64,000 bases of DNA. Origin: CAZMVY01 sp964617875 (GTDB lineage Bacteria > Planctomycetota > Phycisphaerae > UBA1845 > PWPN01). Location of the stretch: assembly GCA_964617875.1 (NCBI GenBank), contig CAZUAI010000022.1, forward strand, positions 1-64,000. The letters run 5' to 3'. The position numbers were made by a program, and so were the translations under genes. Below the pieces are notes generated by a model. It saw only the letters and a program-made list of their open reading frames with translations, did not search any database and was not told where the DNA came from. Shown here one piece after another: positions 33,786 through 42,503 of the stretch (position 1 is the first letter of the stretch; the number at the start of each line of letters is the position of its first letter).

Positions 33786-34796
33786 ATGAGCGTGATCCTT
33801 GGCATCGAAACGTCGTGTGACGAAACGTCCGCCGGCGTTGTGGCCGACGGCTACGACGTCCGCAGCAACGTCGTCGCGACACAGTTCGACTTGCACGCGA
33901 AGTTCGGCGGCATCGTGCCGGAAATCGCGTCGCGGGCGCACATCGAGAACCTCGACGGCGTCGTGCGCGAGGCGATGGACCGGGCCGCCGCATCGCGCGA
34001 CTCGATCGACGCGATCGCCGTGACGTACACGCCGGGGCTCGTCGGGTCGCTGCTGATCGGAGTGACCGCCGCGAAAACGCTGGCCTGGGCGTGGGGCAAA
34101 CCGCTCGTCGGAATCAACCACATCGAGGCCCATGCGTGCAGCGCGGCAATCGCTCTGGGACGTGCGCCCTGGCCCGCGGTGGCCCTGGTCGTCAGCGGCG
34201 GACACACGTCGCTCTTTCACGTGCGGGGCTTCGACCGCATCGACCGGCTCGGCGGCACGACCGACGACGCCGCCGGTGAGGCATTCGACAAGGTGGCGAG
34301 CATCCTCGCACTCGGCTATCCCGGCGGGCCGATCATCGATCGCGTTGCGTCCGAAGGCGACCCGGGAGCGATCGCGTTCCCGCGCACGATGCTCGGGGCC
34401 GGCTCGCTGGACTTCAGTTTCAGCGGCATCAAGACGGCAGTGCTCTACCACGTGCACGGACCGGGCCGCACAAGCGGCGGGCTGGAACGCCTCACGCCGA
34501 AAGACATCGCGAACGTCGCGGCCAGCTTCCAGGCGGCGGTGGTCGATGTGCTCGTGGCGAAGACGATGCTGGCCGTCGAGCAGACGGCCACCCGCACGGT
34601 CGTGGTCGGCGGCGGCGTGGCGGCAAACCGCCGGCTGCGAACGGAACTGGCCACGGCGTGCGAACGGGCGGGCGTGGCCCTGCACCTGACGCCGATGGCA
34701 TACTGCACGGACAACGGCGCGATGGTGGCCGCCCTGGCCTGCCACCGGCTGCAAGCGGGGCGGACGGCCGCGTTTGATCTGGAGGCGAAAGCCTGA
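33786..34796 (+). CDS. tsaD: tRNA N6-adenosine threonylcarbamoyltransferase
   Basis: A 336-residue TsaD (Kae1/Gcp). Visible are GIETSCDETSAGVV, the metal-binding HIEAHACS, VSGGHTSLF, GEAFDKVASILALGYPGGP, FSFSGIKTAVLY, GGGVAANRRLR and a C-terminal CTDNGAMVA. With TsaB/TsaE it transfers the threonylcarbamoyl group to A37 of ANN-decoding tRNAs; the TrmO-type protein in this window acts on the same t6A. The start is ATG 33786, matching the family; the ribosome-binding site is weak. Confidence 0.95.
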   Translation: MSVILGIETSCDETSAGVVADGYDVRSNVVATQFDLHAKFGGIVPEIASRAHIENLDGVVREAMDRAAASRDSIDAIAVTYTPGLVGSLLIGVTAAKTLAWAWGKPLVGINHIEAHACSAAIALGRAPWPAVALVVSGGHTSLFHVRGFDRIDRLGGTTDDAAGEAFDKVASILALGYPGGPIIDRVASEGDPGAIAFPRTMLGAGSLDFSFSGIKTAVLYHVHGPGRTSGGLERLTPKDIANVAASFQAAVVDVLVAKTMLAVEQTATRTVVVGGGVAANRRLRTELATACERAGVALHLTPMAYCTDNGAMVAALACHRLQAGRTAAFDLEAKA

Positions 34797-34861
34797 CACA
34801 GTGCGAACGTGAAAAACCGGGAAGCTGACAAAGTGGCCCCTGCCTTTCGGAGGACGTAGAC

Positions 34862-37489
34862 GTGCGGACATGCCTTGCTCGCGGCCGGACGGTGGTCTTT
34901 GTGAGCCTCTGCCTTCTTGTGCCCGCGGGCGCCCGGGCCCGGGCGGAATCACCTGGCGGCGCAAGGCCCTGGGCCTTGGACTTCCGCTACGCGCCGCCCG
35001 ACTGGCAGACGTCGATCTGCCTGCCCGATGACTGGCAGAAGACGCTGGTCGGCAAGGACGGCGCACTGCTCTACGACTACCCCGGCAGAAACGCGGGCTT
35101 CAGGACGAAGATCACCGCCGGGTTTGCCGGCCCCGGCGAATGGGTGCGGCAGGAGCTGGACTCGCCCCGCGTGCCGATCGTGCGGACCGTCAAACGCTGC
35201 GGGGCGGTCGAACTGACCGAGGAGGCGTTTGCCGTCGTGCCGGCGTCGATGCAGCATGTCACGGCCGAACCAGGCCGTTCCGCCTCCAACTTCGAACGCC
35301 TGGGCGCCAAGTCGGTCGCGCCCGGCTGGGCGGCGCCGACGGTCCCCTGTGACCCGGCGTTTCGGAACATCGCCGTTGGCTGGGGCGAGGCAATCCGCTA
35401 CCGCTTCTGGGCCGGCGACGCGGCCAGGTACACCGTCGTCTTCGGCCTGTGCGAAGGCCATCATGCCCGGGCGGGTCAGCGAATCCTTGACCTCAAGCTC
35501 GAAGGCAAGACGTGCAAAACGGTGGACATGGTTGCGGAGAAGGGCCGCAACGTGCCCGCCGTGTTCGCCTTCGATACGACCGACGGGAACGGCGACGGCT
35601 GGATCGACATCACGGTGGCCGCCGCGGCCAACTCCCGCGACGTCAACACGATCCTGAACGTGCTCTGGGTCTTCCGCGCGGGCGACGCCCCGCCGCCGGA
35701 GGATCTGCTGACCGGGCAGGGCGCTGCAGCAGCCCTGCTCCATCTCGACTGCGCGGAGGACCGCGACCAGGCCGGGCCGGGCCGCTGCGATGTCGCGATC
35801 CTGCGCTTCCACAACACGGGCTCGGCCGAGGTAACGGCGGAGCCGACCCTGACCATCGAGAGCGAGCTGGACATCCGGCCCCATTGGCCGCAGGGGACGG
35901 TGTTGGTCGCCGGCGGTCTGGCGGTCCGCACCACCTTCGCCCCGAAGCACGTCGAGGAACGGCCCGGCCGGCTCACGCTGCACTTCGGCCCGGTGACGCT
36001 CCTCCCCGGCGGGCGATACGCCCTGGCCGTCGGCGCCATGCGCACCCGGCGAACGACGACCGTACCCGCCGACATCGGCGAAGCCGAGCGTTTTCGCGCG
36101 CAGGCCGCCGACTACTGGCAGAAGCTTGATCTGCCGTACGGGCGCATCGAGGTGCCCGACGCAGGTGTGCAGGCCCTGCTCGATTCATCCATCCGCAACA
36201 TCTACCAGGCCCGCGAAATCAAGAAGGGCCTGCCGGCGTTCCAGGTCGGGCCGACGTGTTACCGGGGCCTGTGGGTGGTGGACGGGTCGTTCCTGATGGA
36301 GGCCGTGACGTTTCTCGGGCGCTCGAACGAGGCCCGCGACGGCATCCGCTACCTGCTCAGCTTCCAGCGCGAGGACGGCGCGATCCAGATCATGGACGGC
36401 CACTGGAAGGAAACGGGCATCGCGCTCTGGGCCGTGACGCGGCACGCACGGCTGACGGGCGACAAGGCCTGGCTCGGCGACGTCTGGCCGAAGCTCGAAC
36501 GCGGCTTCGCGTTCATCCGCGCGATGCGACGGATGGCCTCGGCCGACCCGAAGGCCCTGAACGCCGGCCTGATTCCCGACGGCATGAGCGACGGCGGGCT
36601 CGGCGGCAAGTATCCCGAGTACACGAACGTCTACTGGACGATGGCGGGCATGCGTGCCGCCGTCGAGGCGGCCCGGTGGCTGGGCAGGACCGAGCAGGCA
36701 CAGGACTGGCAGCGCGAGTACGACGACTTCAGCGCCGCCTTCCGTCGTGCGGCGGAACGCGACATGAAAACCGATGCCCACGGCAACCGCTGCCTGCCGA
36801 TCCGCATGCGCGACGACCAGAACGTGCCGCTACAGAAGGCCCAGTGGGCGTTCCTCCACGCGGTTTTTCCCGGCAACGTGTTCTCGCCGGACGATCCGCT
36901 CGTGCGGGGCAACATGGCGATGTTGCGCGCCGTGGAGGAAGAAGGGCTCGTCCTCGACACCGGCTGGGTGGCCCGAGGCGTGTGGAACTATTTCGGCTCG
37001 TTCTACGCCCATGCGTGGCTCTGGCTGGGCGACGGCCGAAAGGCCTCCGAAACGCTGTACGCCTTCGGCAACCACGCTTCGCCGCTGCTCGCGTGGCGGG
37101 AGGAGCAGATGCCCGTCGGCAAAGGTCCGGAGAACTGCGGCGACATGCCCCACAACTGGGCCGGCGCGGAGTTCATCCGGCTTGTGCGACACCTGCTGGT
37201 GCTGGAACGCGGCGACGCGCTGCATCTCTTCGAAGGGCTGCCCAAGGCATGGGCGAAGCCCGGCGCCGGCATCCGGCTGCGCGACCTCGCCACGGAGTTC
37301 GGCCCGATCTCGCTGGAGCTGCGCGTGGCCGACGACGGCGCCTCGGCCCGCCTCAAGCTCGACCCGCCGGCGCGAAACCGGCCCGCGAAGATCATCCTGC
37401 ATCTCGACGGCTGGTCCGGCGACAGGGGAACAAAGGAGTTGCCGACGACCGGCCCCGTCGAGCACGACATGAAGCTGTCGAACGGATAG
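34862..37489 (+). CDS. Secreted six-hairpin glycoside hydrolase-like protein with malectin-like domain
   Basis: An 875-residue protein read from GTG 34862, with GGAGG 8 bases upstream and a signal peptide (residues 1-28). Residues 165-285 resemble a malectin-like carbohydrate-binding domain (YTVVFGLCEGHHARAGQRIL). Residues 420-800 form an (alpha/alpha)6 barrel: YRGLWVVDGSFLMEAVTFLG, GAIQIMDGHWKETGIALWAV, GLIPDGMSDGGLGGKYPEY, WVARGVWNYFGSFYAHAWLW and NCGDMPHNWAGAEFIRL, with Asp/Glu candidates for catalysis. The arrangement recalls GH78/GH63-type clans, but the specific family and substrate are not identified. A C-terminal beta-sandwich follows. Confidence 0.75.
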   Translation: MRTCLARGRTVVFVSLCLLVPAGARARAESPGGARPWALDFRYAPPDWQTSICLPDDWQKTLVGKDGALLYDYPGRNAGFRTKITAGFAGPGEWVRQELDSPRVPIVRTVKRCGAVELTEEAFAVVPASMQHVTAEPGRSASNFERLGAKSVAPGWAAPTVPCDPAFRNIAVGWGEAIRYRFWAGDAARYTVVFGLCEGHHARAGQRILDLKLEGKTCKTVDMVAEKGRNVPAVFAFDTTDGNGDGWIDITVAAAANSRDVNTILNVLWVFRAGDAPPPEDLLTGQGAAAALLHLDCAEDRDQAGPGRCDVAILRFHNTGSAEVTAEPTLTIESELDIRPHWPQGTVLVAGGLAVRTTFAPKHVEERPGRLTLHFGPVTLLPGGRYALAVGAMRTRRTTTVPADIGEAERFRAQAADYWQKLDLPYGRIEVPDAGVQALLDSSIRNIYQAREIKKGLPAFQVGPTCYRGLWVVDGSFLMEAVTFLGRSNEARDGIRYLLSFQREDGAIQIMDGHWKETGIALWAVTRHARLTGDKAWLGDVWPKLERGFAFIRAMRRMASADPKALNAGLIPDGMSDGGLGGKYPEYTNVYWTMAGMRAAVEAARWLGRTEQAQDWQREYDDFSAAFRRAAERDMKTDAHGNRCLPIRMRDDQNVPLQKAQWAFLHAVFPGNVFSPDDPLVRGNMAMLRAVEEEGLVLDTGWVARGVWNYFGSFYAHAWLWLGDGRKASETLYAFGNHASPLLAWREEQMPVGKGPENCGDMPHNWAGAEFIRLVRHLLVLERGDALHLFEGLPKAWAKPGAGIRLRDLATEFGPISLELRVADDGASARLKLDPPARNRPAKIILHLDGWSGDRGTKELPTTGPVEHDMKLSNG

Positions 37490-37550
37490 CGGGTGGGCGG
37501 ACCTCCGCGGCCGCGGGTGCCCGTTCCCGCGGCGTCGCCCGCGCGACCCC

Positions 37551-39152
37551 CTACCGAATCTCAACCTTGCGGATGTACGCCGCCGTCGGACGCCCGGTGT
37601 AGGCGTGGGCTTCGATGCGGACGCGAACGGTGCCGCGGGCGGCTCCACCGAGCGGTACGGACTCGGTCGCCCACTTGCACCGGGTGTCTACCACCGCGTC
37701 CTTCGCGAGCGCCTCGCCCACGTACACCTTGAGCACGAACGGGCCGTCCTGCTCGTCGGAGGCCAACTCGATCCGGAGCGCCGGTTGGCCCGTGTCGGCA
37801 ACGCGCAGCTCGGCCGTGATCGCCGCCGGGCTCTCCGGCGTGATCGGAAAGAGCGTCAGCAGGTTCGTCCGGCCGTAGTCCTCCGGCAGCACGCACTTCC
37901 CCGGGTCGGCCGCGCACGCGGCGACCGTCCACCGGCTGTCCCAGAGGCTCACCTCGTGCGGCACCACGGGCGTCCAGATCGCGGCCTTCTCGTCCTCCCA
38001 CTGCTCCAGTGTCGGCGGAGGCTGCGGCGACTGCACGGGGATCCAGTAGGCATCCTCGGCGATGCGTCCGCCGGCGCGGCAGATGACCGCCTCGGCCACG
38101 CCCTGGCACGCCGGAACGACCGTCTCGAACGTGTAGTCGGCGTGGGAGAACTTCGCGGACGCGATCGCGCCCATGCCGCTCGTGAGCCCCGGGGCGAACG
38201 ACTTGTAGCCCCTCAGGCAGCCGACGATCCCGCCGGCATTGGCGGCGGTCGTGTCGGCGTCCTGCCCGCAGCGGATGGCGATCTCGATCGTCTTGAGCAG
38301 ATCGCCGCCGCCGTAGAGAAGCCCCATGACGACGTAGGCGCCGTTCAGCTTGGCGTCGATGTTGTACGCATCGCCCGGCGTGCAATCGAGGTCGTCCTGC
38401 CACTTCGCCTCGACCTTTCGCCACGTCGCCGGCCAGTCCTTCGGGTTCTCGCGGTGCCAGCGGACGACGTCGCTGATGCAGCGGTGGTACGTCGACTCGC
38501 ACGGGATGCACGCCAGTCCCGCCTCGACGACGCGAGCCGGATCCGCGCCGGGGGCGAACGCCGCGGTGTACATGCCAGCCATGACCATCCCGCCGTAAAC
38601 GCCGTCGCCGTAGTTCATGATGTGGCCGAAGATATCGCACAGGCGGTTCGACTCGCGCGGCAGGTACGGACAAACGAGGCCGAGTACGTCCGCCGCCATC
38701 TGGAAGTCGATATCGTCGGCGTGGCGGTTGTATCGCGGATGACCGGACTGCGGCGGCAGGATGCCGTGGCGGATGTTCTCGCGGGCGTACTTGTTCGCGT
38801 GGTAGAGCGCATAGTCGGGCTCGGCGAAGGCGCGCCCCGCCTGCTCGTACGTGATGTCGAGTCCGTGCCGCTCGAGGGCGCGCAGAAAGCTCAACTCCGC
38901 GTAGCAATCGTCCTGATGGAGCGCCCCGGCGATGAGCGTCGGATCCCATGGCCGGATCGGCCCGAGAATCGGCCGGCCGTTCGACTGGAACTGGTACGGT
39001 TCGCCCCAGCAGACGCCGATCATCTGCCCGGCCCAGGCGCCGCGGCACCGGTCGGCGTAATCGTCCTTCGCGAGGCGAACGGTACGAACCTGCTGACAGC
39101 CCGCCCCGGCCATTATCACAAGCGATATCAGGACAAGGATTGGATATCTCAT
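37551..39152 (-). CDS. ADP-ribosylglycohydrolase-family lipoprotein
   Basis: A 533-residue protein. The start at 39152 gives a lipoprotein signal (VLISLVIMAGAGC). Residues 35-330 match the ARH/DraG fold: DRCRGAWAGQMIGVCWGEPY, ALHQDDCYAE (metal Asp pair), YGGMVMAGMYTAAF and CGQDADTTAANAGGIVG. Members remove ADP-ribose from substrates or act on related N-glycosides such as ADP-ribosylated arginine. A lipoprotein form outside the cytoplasm is unusual and suggests a different glycoside substrate. A jelly-roll-like C-terminal domain (about 400-533) probably binds carbohydrate. TACGAT 9 bases upstream suggests a leaderless start. Confidence 0.78.
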   Translation of the reverse strand: MRYPILVLISLVIMAGAGCQQVRTVRLAKDDYADRCRGAWAGQMIGVCWGEPYQFQSNGRPILGPIRPWDPTLIAGALHQDDCYAELSFLRALERHGLDITYEQAGRAFAEPDYALYHANKYARENIRHGILPPQSGHPRYNRHADDIDFQMAADVLGLVCPYLPRESNRLCDIFGHIMNYGDGVYGGMVMAGMYTAAFAPGADPARVVEAGLACIPCESTYHRCISDVVRWHRENPKDWPATWRKVEAKWQDDLDCTPGDAYNIDAKLNGAYVVMGLLYGGGDLLKTIEIAIRCGQDADTTAANAGGIVGCLRGYKSFAPGLTSGMGAIASAKFSHADYTFETVVPACQGVAEAVICRAGGRIAEDAYWIPVQSPQPPPTLEQWEDEKAAIWTPVVPHEVSLWDSRWTVAACAADPGKCVLPEDYGRTNLLTLFPITPESPAAITAELRVADTGQPALRIELASDEQDGPFVLKVYVGEALAKDAVVDTRCKWATESVPLGGAARGTVRVRIEAHAYTGRPTAAYIRKVEIR

Positions 39153-39569
39153 GGCGGAGCATCGTACACGTCCGCCGGGATTCTCGCCACACAACATGCA
39201 GAACCGCCGTACGGCCCGCGTACGGGTCTGCCCATTCTCTCTGGCGAGCGCGAAGAGCCCATCCCAAAACTTGTCCGGATGGGCAACTTGCGGCGAAAAG
39301 CCGTCTGCGCCGCAGGGTTTCGGGATCGGTTCGAAGAAAGTGGCGACACGGCAGGGCGACACGCCGCCGCCCCTCCGGGGCCAAGGGTCACGATTCGTTT
39401 CTCATCGGAGCATTCCATTCACAATCATGTTCCTGGCTCTCGCCGGAATCGCCGGGCAGCCCCCCGCGCATCGCGTGCTCGTCTTGGATCGTGCAGTGCC
39501 GTACCGCCGGGAGTACAATGTCTCTCACCGAAATCCTTCGCAGGGAATTGCCTTGTGGAGTGAGTGACC
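39153..39569. other. 417-base intergenic region with a repeat and a -10 box
   Basis: Between divergent genes. It contains a 30-base element at 39430-39459 that recurs at 42364-42393, and a TACAAT -10 box at 39514-39519 for the propeller gene. In one frame it could encode a 46-residue peptide starting MFLALAGIAGQPPAHR; a similar short peptide can be read at the second copy. No other gene was seen. Confidence 0.5.
39430..39459 (+). repeat. 30-base promoter-linked repeat, copy A
   Basis: 27 of 30 bases are identical to copy B at 42364-42393. It contains a small TTCC-GGC...GCCGGAA hairpin. It lies 84 bases (start to start) upstream of the -10 box TACAAT. Confidence 0.55.
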
Positions 39570-40946
39570 GTGCGGTCAACGATTCAGCGTATCACGCGGC
39601 GACGCTTTCTGAAGGCTGGTGCCGCCGGGGCGATCTCGCTCGTCGGCGGCGCCGTGGCACGGTCTGCTCGCGGTGCTTCGGCGCCCGCGAGCCGGACCAC
39701 CGGCGCCCGGTGCCGCATCCGCCCGGATCTCCTTGACAAGACGACCCCCGCGGGTGTCGAAGTCATTCAGATCACGACCGACCCCGAACTCGGCGGCTCG
39801 CACATCTACATGGAGGCGCAGATCTTCACGGCCGACTCGCGCCATTTCGTCCTCCAATGCTCCGGCCACGCCCACGGCAGCGACCGGAAAGATCCCCGGC
39901 ACCGGTTCCTCCGGTGCGACATCGACGACGGGTTCTCGCTCCACCCCCTGACCGACGAACCCGGCGCCGTCGGACCGTCGGTATCGCCCGACGGAAAGCA
40001 CCTCTACTACTTCGTCGAGGAGACCAAGCGCCAGGGTGGGCGAATCCATCTCAAGCGCGTCGGGCTGGACGGCACGGGGCGCGAGACGCTGATCGTCCTG
40101 GACGCCCCGTTGCCCGGAACACCGTTTCGCCCCCGCCGCCTCTACCCGCTGTCCACCATCTCGTCGGACGGCAGGCGGCTGGCCACGTCCGCATTCCTCG
40201 GCGACGGCAAGATTAATCCGCCGCCGTTCGGGCTGTTGGTGTTCGACCTCGACCGCCCGGCTGTCCGGCTGGTCATTCACGGCGACACCTGGAGCAACAT
40301 GCACCCGCAGTTCTGCCGCGCCCGCGATGCCGGACTCGCGAGAGACATTCTCATCCAGGAAAACCACGGAAGCCAAACCGACGCCAACGGCGAGAGGCAG
40401 AAAAAGGTCGGCGGCGACGGGGCCGACATCCACGTGATCCGTGACGACGGGACGAACCTGCGCGATATGCCGTGGGGGCGAGACGGCCACGAGTTCTGCC
40501 AGGGCCACCAGTGCTGGCGCGGACGGACGGGCTGGGCGATCACCAGCACGGTTGTCCCCCAGGCGGCGACGGCCGAACTCATCGAAAGCCTGCCCGTGCC
40601 CCACGTCGGACACGTCGGCCTGAAGGCCCCCGGCGGGGTGCGGAACAAGATCAGCCGCGGCTTCCCGAATCCACGCTTCTACCACTTCGCCACGGACGCC
40701 GAAGGCACGCGGCTGGTGTCGGACCACGACCCGTTCGGCCCCGAGGCCCGGATCTGCACGGCCCGGTTGGGCAAGCCCGGCGTTGATGCACTCAGCGAAT
40801 TCGTCTGCCTGGCGCGGCCCCGGCCCTCGGGCCGGAAAACCGCACACATGCACCCGTTTCTGTCGCCGGACGGGCGGATGGCCTTCTTCAACTCCGACGA
40901 ATCGGGCACGCTCCAGGCATACGCCGTCCGCGGGTTTGTCGCGTAG
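39570..40946 (+). CDS. Tat-exported oligogalacturonate-lyase-like beta-propeller
   Basis: A 458-residue protein starting at GTG 39570 (GGAG 9 bases upstream; GTG 39564 is an alternative). The Tat signal is TRRRFLKAGAAGAISLVGGA. It is followed by beta-propeller blades: PSVSPDGKHLYYFVEE, YPLSTISSDGRRLAT, HGDTWSNMHPQF, GHEFCQGHQCW and AHMHPFLSPDGRMAFFNSDESG. The last segment and the spaced His residues resemble PL22 oligogalacturonate lyases, which split uronate oligomers by beta-elimination with a metal held by His. Substrate and activity are inferred. Confidence 0.72.
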   Translation: MRSTIQRITRRRFLKAGAAGAISLVGGAVARSARGASAPASRTTGARCRIRPDLLDKTTPAGVEVIQITTDPELGGSHIYMEAQIFTADSRHFVLQCSGHAHGSDRKDPRHRFLRCDIDDGFSLHPLTDEPGAVGPSVSPDGKHLYYFVEETKRQGGRIHLKRVGLDGTGRETLIVLDAPLPGTPFRPRRLYPLSTISSDGRRLATSAFLGDGKINPPPFGLLVFDLDRPAVRLVIHGDTWSNMHPQFCRARDAGLARDILIQENHGSQTDANGERQKKVGGDGADIHVIRDDGTNLRDMPWGRDGHEFCQGHQCWRGRTGWAITSTVVPQAATAELIESLPVPHVGHVGLKAPGGVRNKISRGFPNPRFYHFATDAEGTRLVSDHDPFGPEARICTARLGKPGVDALSEFVCLARPRPSGRKTAHMHPFLSPDGRMAFFNSDESGTLQAYAVRGFVA

Positions 40947-40958
40947 CTCCCCCGGCCG

Positions 40959-41714
40959 CTACCGCTGCAGTCCGTCGAACGGCGGCGGGATCTCCCACTT
41001 GCCCAGCAGGCCCACGATGTCTGTCGTGCCCACGGGCCGCGGCAGCGCGTAGAGTTCACCGTACGTGAATCCACACATCGCGCCCTCGAAGCCCGCGGTC
41101 GAGCGGACGTAGTGATGCAGCCGCTTGATGCGCTCGCCGTCGAATTGCGACTTGTAGCAGGCGATCGCCTCGAGCTTCTGCTCAAGCGTATCGGTGATGT
41201 CCACCACAATGCGGGACGGCCAGTGCGTCACCTCCGCCGACGATGGCACGGGGCGATAGAGCATGTGGTCGATGCGGTGCGGGGCCGTGCCGCCGAACCG
41301 GTCGTCCCAACGCGTCAACTGCGAGTAGAACCGCACCGCCTCCGTGAGGAGCTGAGCCTGGTAATGGTCCGGGGAGGCGGCCGGCGTGCGTCCGGCCATC
41401 CCCACCAGGATGCGCGGCCGGTACTTTCGCAGGACCGTGGCAAGCGCGTAGCGGGAGGCGGTCGTGTCCATCAACTCGCGGTTGGTCAGGGTCAGAATCT
41501 CGCACACCTGCACGCCCAGCACCTTCGCCGCAGCTAGGGCCTCGGCCCGCCGGGTCTCCGAATCACCCCGCGGCGTTGGCTCACCGTCCGTCATGTGGAT
41601 CAGGCCCACCCGATAGCCCAACTTCACCAGCCGGGCGACCGTACCGCCGCTGCCGATCTCGATGTCATCGGGGTGCGGAGCCGTAAACACAATATCCAGT
41701 TGATCTTGCGCCAT
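40959..41714 (-). CDS. PIG-L/LmbE-type N-acetylglucosamine deacetylase-like protein
   Basis: A 251-residue protein. The start at 41714 has AAAGG 7 bases upstream. The signature APHPDDIEIGSGGTVARL (His14, Asp16-Asp17) and SPDHYQAQLLTEAV hold the expected metal ligands. The family removes acetyl groups from GlcNAc-linked substrates (as in mycothiol, bacillithiol or glycolipid synthesis). In C-terminal half ACYKSQFDGERI and KRLHHYVRSTAGFEGAM match the BshB1 subgroup. Its own promoter precedes it. Confidence 0.85.
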   Translation of the reverse strand: MAQDQLDIVFTAPHPDDIEIGSGGTVARLVKLGYRVGLIHMTDGEPTPRGDSETRRAEALAAAKVLGVQVCEILTLTNRELMDTTASRYALATVLRKYRPRILVGMAGRTPAASPDHYQAQLLTEAVRFYSQLTRWDDRFGGTAPHRIDHMLYRPVPSSAEVTHWPSRIVVDITDTLEQKLEAIACYKSQFDGERIKRLHHYVRSTAGFEGAMCGFTYGELYALPRPVGTTDIVGLLGKWEIPPPFDGLQR

Positions 41715-41759
41715 TTGTACGCCTTTTGCCTTCGAGTCCTGTTCTGGTGACGACGTGCG

Positions 41760-41788
41760 AATATAGTACGACGCGACGTGTCCGGCAA
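41760..41788 (-). promoter_or_regulatory. Promoter of the PIG-L gene
   Basis: On the minus strand TTGCCG (41788-41783), 17 bases and TATATT (41765-41760), leaving a leader of about 40 bases. Confidence 0.6.
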
Positions 41789-41874
41789 GCGTATTTGGCC
41801 AGATGCGGACTGGTCCGGCCAACGTCGCATACTGCAATAGGCGGTTGAGGACGCTAAAAGGGTTCGGCTCAAGC

Positions 41875-41903
41875 TTGCTATGACGTTCGGTCGAACGTAT
41901 CCT
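41875..41903 (+). promoter_or_regulatory. Promoter with a palindromic operator for the small lipoprotein
   Basis: TTGCTA (41875-41880), 17 bases and TATCCT (41898-41903). The spacer holds the dyad ACGTTCG-GT-CGAACGT at 41883-41898, placed so that a bound dimer would block RNA polymerase. Confidence 0.5.
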
Positions 41904-41942
41904 CAATTGGCCGTGGCTCGCTGGTCAGAAAGGAGACAAGTC

Positions 41943-42335
41943 ATGACCTATCGCAGTCGTTCTTCTCTTGTCATTATGCTGTTGGCCCTCGGCGTGCTGT
42001 CATTCGGGGGTTGCGTCGGCCTGGGCGGGTGCGGCGGTTCGACCCTGCTGTCAGCGGGCATAAAGATCGCCACCGGCCAGATGGACACCCTGACCGCCGA
42101 AGAGATTCTGGCGCTTGTCGATTTCGTCCAGAGCCAGGGGTACCCTGTCCCGAGTCTGACGGCGGACCAGGCGGCCCTGATTGTCGCCTTCCTCAAGGCC
42201 AACAACATCAAGACCTTTGAGGACGTCAACCGTGTCATCGAACAGGCCCAGAATGACCCGGGCAGCATCACGCTTCCGGCAGGGTTCCTGGAGCTGTTCC
42301 GGGAAGGGCAGTTCGGCAACCTGCCTTCGGCGTAG
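41943..42335 (+). CDS. Small lipoprotein, function unknown
   Basis: A 130-residue protein starting at 41943 with AAGGAG 7 bases upstream. The signal ends in the lipobox LSFGGC. The mature part is helical and acidic (TAEEILALVDFVQSQGYPVPSL, ADQAALIVAFLKANNIKTFEDV), resembling two repeated helix pairs. No homologue is recognised. The palindrome in its promoter suggests it is regulated. Confidence 0.7.
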   Translation: MTYRSRSSLVIMLLALGVLSFGGCVGLGGCGGSTLLSAGIKIATGQMDTLTAEEILALVDFVQSQGYPVPSLTADQAALIVAFLKANNIKTFEDVNRVIEQAQNDPGSITLPAGFLELFREGQFGNLPSA

Positions 42336-42363
42336 CCGAACCACCAGTCTGTTCAGCATGACG

Positions 42364-42393
42364 TTCCCGGCTCTTGCCGGAATCGCCGGGCAC
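42364..42393 (+). repeat. 30-base promoter-linked repeat, copy B
   Basis: 27 of 30 bases match copy A at 39430-39459, and the repeat start is again 84 bases upstream of its -10 box (TATACT at 42448). Start-to-start distance to the downstream start codon is 140 bases in both cases. Confidence 0.55.
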
Positions 42394-42424
42394 ACCCCCG
42401 ACCGGGTCGTCATCTCGACGCGGC

Positions 42425-42453
42425 TTGTCCGACCGGCGGTCAGGCCCTATACT
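42425..42453 (+). promoter_or_regulatory. Promoter of the PhnD-like lipoprotein
   Basis: TTGTCC (42425-42430), 17 bases and TATACT (42448-42453). A GTG in frame begins 9 bases after the -10 box, but the ATG at 42504 with GGAGG is the better start. Confidence 0.6.
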
Positions 42454-42503
42454 GTTGGCCCGTGAGTCGCGCGGCTGGGGGATGTGACGGCGGAGGGACG
42501 GTC

